This document shows, piece after piece, positions 56,140 through 64,000 of a DNA stretch of 64,000 nucleotides. Source of the DNA: Sclerotiophoma versabilis (Eukaryota > Ascomycota > Dothideomycetes > Pleosporales > Didymellaceae); contig JAAROD010000049.1 of assembly GCA_012274445.1 (NCBI GenBank), forward strand, positions 1,488,001 through 1,552,000, read 5' to 3'. Positions within the stretch are counted from its first letter, which is position 1. The number at the start of each line of letters is the position of its first letter. A program made the position numbers and the translations under genes. The notes beneath the pieces are model-generated. The model was given only the letters and a program-made list of their open reading frames with translations, did no database searches and was not told the origin of the DNA.

Positions 56140-57562
56140 ATGAACCAGTCCACAATGGACGCGATTCTGGATGCGCCTGCCCTCGCTCCGCCTCGAGGTA
56201 TCAAGCCAAATTTTGAACACCCCGATCATTTGAGCCAACCAGAACTTGCCGTCTTGCAGCTCGCTGTCGCGACCGTAGTGGTGGGGATGCGGGTTTACAC
56301 CAAAATGGGTGTTGTGCGGAAAATGCTGGCTGAAGATTGTGAGCACACATATGTGATGAGCCGGAGACTCCAGAGGCCCAGCAAGCTGACTTGCAATCCA
56401 GACTGGCTGATAATAGCATGGCTGAGCTTTGCCAGCTTTCACGTAATTGTCTTCATGTTTGAGGGCTTGCCTCTGGGTGTACATCTGTGGGATCTCACTA
56501 CTCGGAAAGCGATTGAGCACGCACGCGTACGTGTCCAGACCTCGATCGCGCTTTCCCGCCCGGGTGTTTCCCTTGTCCTTGGGATCTCGTACCGCTGACT
56601 CTGGATCATACAGCTCTTCCACATAGCCGTCGCCATCTACTCCCTGATCATCATCCCGCTCAAAGTCTCCCTCATCTTGCAGATCCGGCGTATTTTCATG
56701 CCGCATGACCGCTCATTGCGCGCACGCCCCTTCTTGCTATGGATTATCGACGGATTCCTCGTGCTCAATGTCATATTCTACGTTGCGCTCTTCCTCTTCC
56801 AGTTCCTGGCCTGCCGTCCGCTGGCACATGCCTGGGATCCACTTGTGTCAGGAACGTGTGTAAAAGACAAAAGTGTCGTACACATCGTCTCCGCAGCAAT
56901 CAACACAGCCAGCGACCTTATCATCGTCATCTTGCCGCAGCCCACGATCTGGAGGCTAGAACTGAGTAAGAAACGGAAGTGGGGGTTGAGCGCTGTGTTT
57001 CTGCTCGGAAGCCTGTAAGCCCATGCAGTGAGGTCTCTCTGACTTGCACATATTGACAAATACCAGCGCCTGCGCAGCCTCATCGATCCGTCTCTACTAC
57101 GCGGTAAGATTGTATTACTCGGCCGATCAAACCTACCGCGCCGCCCTCATGGGCAAATGGGCCGAACCAGAACTCACATTCGGCTTCCTCGCTACTTGCC
57201 TGCCTGTTCTCCCTGCATTCGTCAAGCACATCCTGCGTACTTCGCTCGGCCTTAGAATCCGGGGGCTGTGGACACAAAGTCGGCTGACAGACGGCAGGTC
57301 AACTGGGGCCAACTACGGTGGGAGTGGCGGGAGACAGGTCAGGACGATCGGGAGTTACGGACGCAGTGCAGAGAAAGGGAGTAGAATCACAAAAGTAGTA
57401 GAAACGGACATTGAATTCGAGGAGTTGACGAGAGAATCGAGGGATGAGACCGAACTCGCGATAGAAAGGAGTAGAGGGTCGAGTAGAGAGGGGGATGAGG
57501 AGTGGGTTGTTGGTGTGAAGGGAGTACAGCAGAAGGCCAGTGTTGGGCCGTTGAGAACTTGA
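56140..57562 (+). CDS. PTH11-like / fungal rhodopsin-domain integral membrane protein
   Basis: Exons 56140-56338, 56402-56526, 56614-57014 and 57067-57562, introns 63, 87 and 52 bp; 406 residues. Seven predicted membrane segments: AVLQLAVATVVVGMRVYTK, WLIIAWLSFASFHVIVFMF, FHIAVAIYSLIIIPLKVSLIL, LLWIIDGFLVLNVIFYVALF, IVSAAINTASDLIIVILP, WGLSAVFLLGSLACAASSIR, and ELTFGFLATCLPVLPAFV. The loop FLACRPLAHAWDPLVSGTCV has the paired Cys and W-D-P typical of the fungal rhodopsin-like family. The C-terminus is a charged, Ser/Gly-rich cytoplasmic tail with FEELTRESRDETELAIERSR. There is no N-terminal CFEM domain. The ligand is unknown; relatives sense surfaces or host cues. The first intron junction rebuilds EDYWLIIAWL, the usual family text. 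Confidence 0.88.
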
Positions 57563-58682
57563 CCTTATAAATACCAAACTATCTCTGGATATTCTACGAA
57601 TAAAAATGCCCCGATATGGGTTGACATGTCTTCTAGACTGGCTCAAGAGAAGCTTGAAAGTCGAATGTCGTCAAGTCTATTGGAATCTTCCGCGAAGTTT
57701 CAACCATGAATAAGGCTAACTTTTTTCTCTGTATTTTCCTAGACTCACAAGGCCAGATCAGTCAAGAACAAGTCCCTTCGCGCGAGTGAGCTTCAACTGC
57801 GCTTTCTAGCTCTTCTTGAAGATTCCATCTAGGGTGCTGATCTCGGTCGCTTGGGAGGCGACCCATAGGAGGCACTGTGCTCAAGAGGATCTCAAAAGTA
57901 CACCAGGGTGTAGCCAGTACTCTGTAAACAGCCTACATCAACGCTTTACCACTGTAAGTGGAAGCAACGTGCGCTGGTGAGTAAGCCGGGAAACGTTCTG
58001 TGCACATCCCAAACCCGTTGTGGTCTCGTGTCGCCATCGCAATACTCCACGTCAAGTGACCATGGATTATGTTGCAAAGCTTGTTGTCTTGTCTCGAAAA
58101 CTGCATTCCAACCTTGAGTATGCGGGAAAGTGCAGGTTTGCGATGCTGTCATGAACACGATGAAAGAATTAACTCTGTGGCGGAGTAAACTCTCTTGATG
58201 CCTGCCAGCAAGCTTTGACTATGTGGTAATAGATTATGCAGTATATCGCCTTGCTTGTCTCTGCGACGATCGGTAAATCTGACGTACTGAACAACGTTCC
58301 TGGTTTCGTACGTGATGTTCTCAAGCTATGCGTAGCATTCCTCGGATGGACTCGCCGGAGCTCGTTGTGGATATAGGACGATAACCTTGTGTCAGCGTAC
58401 GGGTCTCGAGAAACAAGGCTCAGACTTCGCATGTCGTGCCTAATGAATAGCCCATGACACGTTGCCAGGCATCGATCGGTGCGCTCTCCACACCACCACA
58501 GCCTGGTACGAGCACATTGCTACTGAAGACGTGCTCGAATGTGCGGTTGCGGACCTCGCTGGGAAAGGCGGAGTGAACACGAGTACAGGCGGTTTCATTC
58601 ATGTATCAAACGCCCAGAATGCATTGCTACAGAGCCCAGCGCAACAGAAACATCCCTTGGACCGGGCCTCCCTATCGATACT
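57563..58682. other. convergent intergenic
   Basis: 1.1 kb between the stops of the receptor-like gene and the hydrolase gene. No gene, repeat or RNA found. Confidence 0.5.
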
Positions 58683-59579
58683 CTACGATTGCGCAGCGTC
58701 GACGAGCAGTTTAAGCAGCTCGTCCGGCTTGCTCCAGTTTGGACAATGCCCTGCATCAATCCTCTTAACATCAACCTTGCTTCCACTAACCTCCTCAATC
58801 GTATCAATAAACCTTTGCTGGATCTCTGGGGCGATCACCACATCCCTCTCGCAGTAAATGTAAGTAACAGGAATATCCTTATAGCTCATTCGCGTAACTT
58901 CGCTTTGGAACGAAGCAGCAGAGTGGTGAGGCAGCTGAAGAGCATGCTCATATGCCTGCGCATAAGGCAGGTCGTTGCAGACGAAGGGCGCCATGATGAC
59001 AGGATCCATATGCATGTATCCGCCCTATGATTTTTTTAGCTTCTTACTGCCATTGGAAGGCTCGGCTTGTGGTTGCTTTGACACAAAATGCAAGTGTCTG
59101 CCTGCAGCACACCAGCACCGCGTTTGAAAGTGAAGAGAAGAACGACTCACCACTTCCTCCGGTAAAAAACCCTCCTCCAACCTCATAGTAGTGACCTGCG
59201 TCTCGCCCACTCTGGGTGCGCTCGCACTCAAAAACACCAGTCTCTTAACTCCACCCCTTTTCCCCTCTCCGTCTCCTCCATTCACCACGCCCAGACCAGC
59301 AAGCGCCTCTGTGGCAACACTCCCGCCGTAACTATGCGCCATGATTACAACTTCTGTTCCGTCTCCTTCAGCGACCAGCCTTTCGACCACACCTCTTACA
59401 TGCGCGGCGTCATCCTGCAGCGTGGCTGGTGGCAGCGGCTGTCGTTTTTGGGTAGAGGGGAGTTTGATGGCGAGAGCGGTCAAACCTTGAGCGCGGAGGA
59501 GGGCAAGGAAAGGGTCGTAGGCGCCATAAGCTGAGAACGAGCCTGGGACGACTACAATAGTAGGCTTTATGGCGGACAT
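58683..59579 (-). CDS. small alpha/beta hydrolase (AB hydrolase 6 type)
   Basis: Exons 59579-59151 and 59024-58683, 126-bp intron (GTGAGT to TAG), 256 residues. Order: MSAIKPTIVVVPGSFSAYGAYDPF (oxyanion loop after the first strand), VVIMAHSYGGSVATEAL (nucleophile Ser, HSYGG), VKRLVFLSASAP, the lid, then IPVTYIYCERDVVIAPEIQQ (acid) and IDAGHCPNWSKP (His). The triad is complete. There is no signal peptide. Fungal members are esterases or hydrolases of small metabolites of mostly unknown substrate. The intron is longer than the window average. Confidence 0.88.
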
Positions 59580-60557
59580 GTTGTTGAATGTAGGATATTG
59601 TGGTGGTGATTAATATTGGTAGTTGTATTAGGATGAAGCGCAGGTGATTTGACTTGGTTCTGATCTCGAGTTGATGTTGGTGCTTTTATATTGTTAGGGT
59701 TGCGTATGCCAATGCTGACGCCCAGCTTCTGCACATTCGGACATATATGCAAAACTTCTCGGTTGTCAATTCGCTCCTCCCTCTTTCGACTCGGCGGCAA
59801 GTGGGGTCTGCTCCAGGATGGGTTAGGTTTCTGACACCTGACTTCTAAGCATTCTGACATCCACGATTCTTCGTTTCAACAAGGGCGCCAGAGGGCTGAA
59901 GGTACTACTTACTATTCCGACTATGACTACACTACTGCAACTCTTACTACCTGTACCGCGCCAACTCCACCGCCGCGTTCTGTATACACACCGCCTCGAC
60001 TCCATGTACGCATCAAGCGCACAGGAGTCTCACAACGATCAGTTTCGCTCACTCTTCTATGCTCACTAGAGTACACATTACAATTGCGCAAAGTCTCAAA
60101 TCGCTCAGAAGATCCACCTAGACAATTACGCTCATGGAACACGGACACATGAAGGAAAGATGAGAAATAGGAAATGCTTTAGGCTGCTATAAGCGCGCCA
60201 GTGGTATCAAACACACAAAGAAAATATCATGCCACAAAAGGCTCTGAAAGAAATGCACATCAGCCATGCAGATGCTTGCTAATCAAGCCTTCAGCGATCC
60301 TGTACATCATGTCCCTTTTCGCCAAAGATCGCTTTAGTATCGATCAGGGATAAAGCAACCCATTCAAGTTGCCTTGCCCGAATTAGTCGAACCGAAAATG
60401 CGACGATTAGGACACACGAGAACCAAGCTAAACGCTTTCGATGTTGTGAGTGGTCAACACTGTCGCATTGCCCGTCTTAGATGTCCCATCCGTTCCTTGC
60501 ACTCTCGTTTGTTCTTGCACTCTGCTTGCCAAAACGTGGTGTACGACGGACGGGGTC
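59580..60557. other. intergenic, upstream of the hydrolase gene
   Basis: 0.98 kb holding the hydrolase promoter and the rax2 3' region. No coding sequence supported. Confidence 0.5.
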
Positions 60558-63500
60558 TCATATTGCGGGCGCTCGTGGACCACTCAGTGTCCCGAATAGC
60601 TGCTCCGGGGGTAGCCTTCCTACATTGCCTAGCCGATCAGGATAAGACTGCGGGGCAGGGGAATAGCCTTGTGCCCTCTTACGGTACCATTCGATAATGA
60701 TGCCAATCACGACGAGGAGGAAGGTGAGTGCAAGGGCGATGGCGAGAGCAATGAGAACGATAAAGCCAACAGCGAGATGCTTCTCTGCCAAGTGTGTTAA
60801 TAATTAAGACTGGAGAATAATTTATCAAGATCGACTTACTGGACTGTCTGAAGAACATATTGGGGTTTTCAACAAAGATAGACGACAGGCTTCCGGGGGT
60901 ATTCTCAGGGGTCGTGGCAAGAAGAAAGGGAGCCAATGTAGTGCCGTTAAATAAGGCGCCGGATGCGGTACCAAAGTTTGTAATGTTGATCTGGCCCATA
61001 AGCAGAAGATCCTGGTCTTGGTCGATGAGGTCTGAAGATGCGTGATCCTGGGATAGACTAAGCACCTGAATGCCACGGATATCTGTGCCGGCGCCGAATA
61101 AAGAGTCATCAACAGAGGTCCACTTGTTACCATCGAAGCGCTGAAGGTACGCAGTGCCGTCGGTGCTGTTACCAGTGGCCCAGAGCTGATCGCCTTCTCT
61201 TGTAGCGACGGTGAGTGCCGTGACAGGTCCAGGTAGATTGTTGGCGCCAGCAATCTCGGAGAATGCGTTCTTCGATTGATCGAACAAGAGGATTGTGGTT
61301 TTGTTCTCGCCAAATGTCAGGTTACCGGCTACGAGCAACGTAGTATCTGAGGTCCAGATCAAGGCATTGACTATACCAGCTACATTGTTGTTTGGACGGT
61401 TCCACTGGCTGCTTCCGCTGTTCCACATGCACAGACCGGGGCAAGTAAACTCTCCACCAGATTGAAAGCGCCCTCCAACATAGATTTCATCAGATTTTGG
61501 TCGAGGAGCAATGGCATTGACAGTCACACTGTCTCCTTGAAGAGCTGGTGGCTGTACATTTGGGAACCTGTTCGAAGAAATGTCGTAAGCGACGATACCA
61601 GCAACGGTCTTGTCGTTGACGGTTCCGGTAATTACACCTCCAGCGTAGAGCGTATTATTGTTCACAGCAACAGCAGCGAAAGTCGAGTTGGCATCGACCT
61701 GTTCATCGAACCCAGTAACCTTGTCGGAGTCATTTCCGTCGATGATCAGGACATTAGTGATGTTCTGTCCGTCAGAGCCCTCGGCGGCGAAGTGTCCAGC
61801 CAGAATCGTCTTGTTGTTGCCACTCTCCTTGTAAAAGAACCCAGTACGGACCCCAGTAGTCTGCAAGTCGTCACTGTCCATAATGGCCCGCTTTTGTAGG
61901 GTAGTCTGCTGTTGCTGGTCTTCAATGTTGATTGGGAACGTACGTAGTGACAGCTCGTCGTTATCACTGTTCAGTTCAGCAGCGCCATTTGCACCAAGGA
62001 AGCCTGATGTAATGGAACCACCAAACCAGCGGTTACTTCCTGCATCAGCGTACGTCATCAGCCTGCCTGAGGCTGAGAACGAAGTCGAGTTGAGGTTATG
62101 CAGCCAATTCTTCTGGGAAGGCACCCATATCGCAAGGCCATCCACAACAGTAGAAGGGTTGTTGTCAAAGGCATTGACGGTGCCAAAGAAGCCGCTTACG
62201 GCGAGGACATCCTCTGGAGTATCAGTGGTGAGGTTCAACGAGAACGGAACAAGGAACAGAACAACACCCTCGACACCAGCGCCGAGAGGCGTCCACTGGT
62301 TATTGGAGTAGGCAGCCACACCGTTTAGTCCCGTCGACTTGCCGTCGTTCGTATTGGTGAAGTTGCCACCAACATAAAGCGTGCTGTCATTATAAAACAT
62401 GGTCATGACTTGGTCATTCAACCCATTGCCGGACAGCGCAGTCGAATCCTTGGCATTTTCGCCGACAAGGAAGATGTTGTTGCGGCCGTCACCTGAAGAG
62501 AAGTTGCCACCGACGTACAGGTTGTCATTACCTGCAGCAACACTCATGACAAGTGCCTTTTCGCGGGGTGTGAGGCTAGCACCAGCTCGGTTGATGACGG
62601 AGTCGGAAAGTTCGATGTCGGCGAGTGCCTGGCCAGGTGTGTACTCGAAGAGGCCATTGAGGTTGCCAGATGTAGCCTTGAGGAGCGTAAAACGTACCCT
62701 CTGAGCAACAACAGTAAGGGGAGTGGGCCCTTGTCCAGATGCAGGCCTCAGAGTGACTGAAGGCCTGAAACCGTCACGGATGTTAATAGGCCCGTTGTAG
62801 ACTTCGTCATACTTGTCATAGTTATTTGTCTGCCAGAGAACTGTGCCTGCATCCTCTCCACTTTCGGACATCTGTGTAGTGACATTGACACGACCGCGGC
62901 TTCCGCAGGTGCCGTCACCCAGACACCCAGGTGTATAGATGGTTACAGAATAGTTACCAGACTGCTTGATATCCGGGTGAAAGGTGACAGTGACTGCGTC
63001 CGTCGAAATGTCTGGTCCTTGCAAGACGGCGGTAAGATACTGCGAGAAACTATCGTGCGAAGGAGTAACCTGCCATGAGCCGGTGGAAGTTGACTCTGAT
63101 CGGGAGGTGGTCGCGGAGCTGCAGTTTGCGGGCTCGTTGAAATCATCAATAGCGTATGAATACATTTCGTCTTGGAAAAGCTGAATACCATTCAGACCAG
63201 CTCCGTTGCCGTACCAATCCGAGATGTCGATCCTGAAAGCATTCATCCCAATGCTGTTGACGAAGCCGAAGTCTTGTGCCGTGGTGTTGCCTTCTGGAAG
63301 CGGGCATCTGGCGTCACAGAATACTTGTTGGCCAGTCGAAGGGTCGGTGTACGTCAAGTTCATGATACCACCATCTGGAAGCGCAGTGTACCGGAAGGTT
63401 TTAGTGCCACGGCCTTCGTAATCTGTGTTGAAAATGCGCAACTTAGTCGGACGGAAGCCGAAACCAAAATCAGCCTTCCAGAAGCCAGAAGCACGGTCGG

Positions 63501-64000
63501 CAAGAAGCCATGTCGAACCCGAGCCTTGCGTGGTGAAGTCGCCTTTGCAAATGATATCTGATGGTTCGGTAAATCCGGGTAATCCGGAGCTTGTCTGGGC
63601 TGAGATGTTTGCGTTCGCGATAGGAATGATCTGTGTATTATTCTCCGTCGCTACTGTGGCATTGCCGCCTAACCCATTGAACTCGCCCCCAAATATTATG
63701 TTGTCGTTCGGTGCCTTCTGGATCGAGTAGATAGGGCCGTTGAATCCCTCGAACGACAGATCCTGCCAACCGTCCTTCCATATTATTGCGTTGCGGGAAT
63801 TGCTGCCTTGGAAAAGTCCGCCGAGATATACCTGGTCGCCGTCGCAGTAAAGGGCATTGACAGCACCATCCAGGCCATCCATCGCTGTCACGTTGCCACT
63901 GTTGGGGTCAAGCAGCGCAACACCGCCGGGAGTGGGCAGGTCTCCAACACTAGTGAAGTTCCCTGCAAACATTATGCGGTCCTGGTTGTTCGATCTGAAT
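60558..64000 (-). CDS. rax2: Rax2-like cortical polarity marker, N-terminus off the right edge
   Basis: The last two exons are visible: 64000-60840 (open to the window edge, so partial) and 60784-60558, with a 55-bp intron (GTAAGT to CAG). About 1128 residues are seen. Repeated propeller-like units of the form LYVGGNFTNTNDGKS, VYLGGLFQGSNS, IYVGGRFQSGGEFTC and many N-x-S/T sites mark a glycosylated extracellular domain, as in Rax2. A galactose-binding-like part (WKADFGFGFRPTKLRIFNTD) sits between them. Near the C-terminus one membrane helix, VGFIVLIALAIALALTFLLVVIGIII, is followed by a short cytoplasmic tail. Rax2 marks growth sites on the plasma membrane for bud-site or hyphal-tip choice. 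The first about 100 residues, with the signal peptide, are missing. Confidence 0.92.

Overview
The window is nuclear DNA of a filamentous ascomycete. Genes carry short GT-AG introns, mostly 47 to 70 bp, with CTGAC or CTAAC branch sites. Several families are fungal (PTH11-like receptor, Pal1, Rax2, GH17 cell-wall glucanase). Gene content and protein style suggest Dothideomycetes, probably Pleosporales; this is inference and no species can be named. Exon joins below were worked out by hand from splice signals, reading phase and family alignment from memory. All multi-exon models listed sum to whole codons.

Layout, left to right. An aldoxime dehydratase gene runs off the left edge (1-901, minus). 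A DDR48-like stress protein follows (1.8-2.6 kb, minus). A gene-poor stretch (2.6-7.9 kb) holds an intact reading frame joining the catalytic end of a tyrosine recombinase to C2H2-like zinc fingers, with a degenerate 27-bp repeat array downstream. A housekeeping block spans 7.9-18.3 kb: nuo-49, rpc40, an unknown protein, atp3 and top1. At 20.3-27.1 kb lie an atypical SDR protein and a GH17 cell-wall glucanase, separated by 3.9 kb of poor sequence. The next gene-poor gap (27.1-30.6 kb) contains a broken secreted-lipase-like pseudogene and a second fragment of the recombinase-associated sequence.

From 30.6 to 47 kb genes are dense: FAD monooxygenase, usb1, pal1, a DUF726 hydrolase, utp23, ppe1, a polytopic membrane protein and the mitoribosomal protein mL54. 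From 47 kb to the right edge come a Ser-rich unknown, the divergent pair pwp1/prp16, a PTH11-like receptor, an alpha/beta hydrolase, and the C-terminal part of Rax2, which leaves the window at the right edge.

Most genes are independent housekeeping genes; no secondary-metabolite cluster is visible. Ribosome and RNA functions recur (rpc40, utp23, pwp1, usb1, prp16, mL54), often as closely spaced divergent pairs. Three mitochondrial genes are present (nuo-49, atp3, mL54). The most interesting signals are the recombinase/zinc-finger element and its relics, three copies of a degenerate dispersed repeat in gene-poor gaps, two introns with the same GC-AG donor context (AAG|GCATG), and an edge-truncated aldoxime dehydratase that a simple start-to-stop ORF scan would miss.
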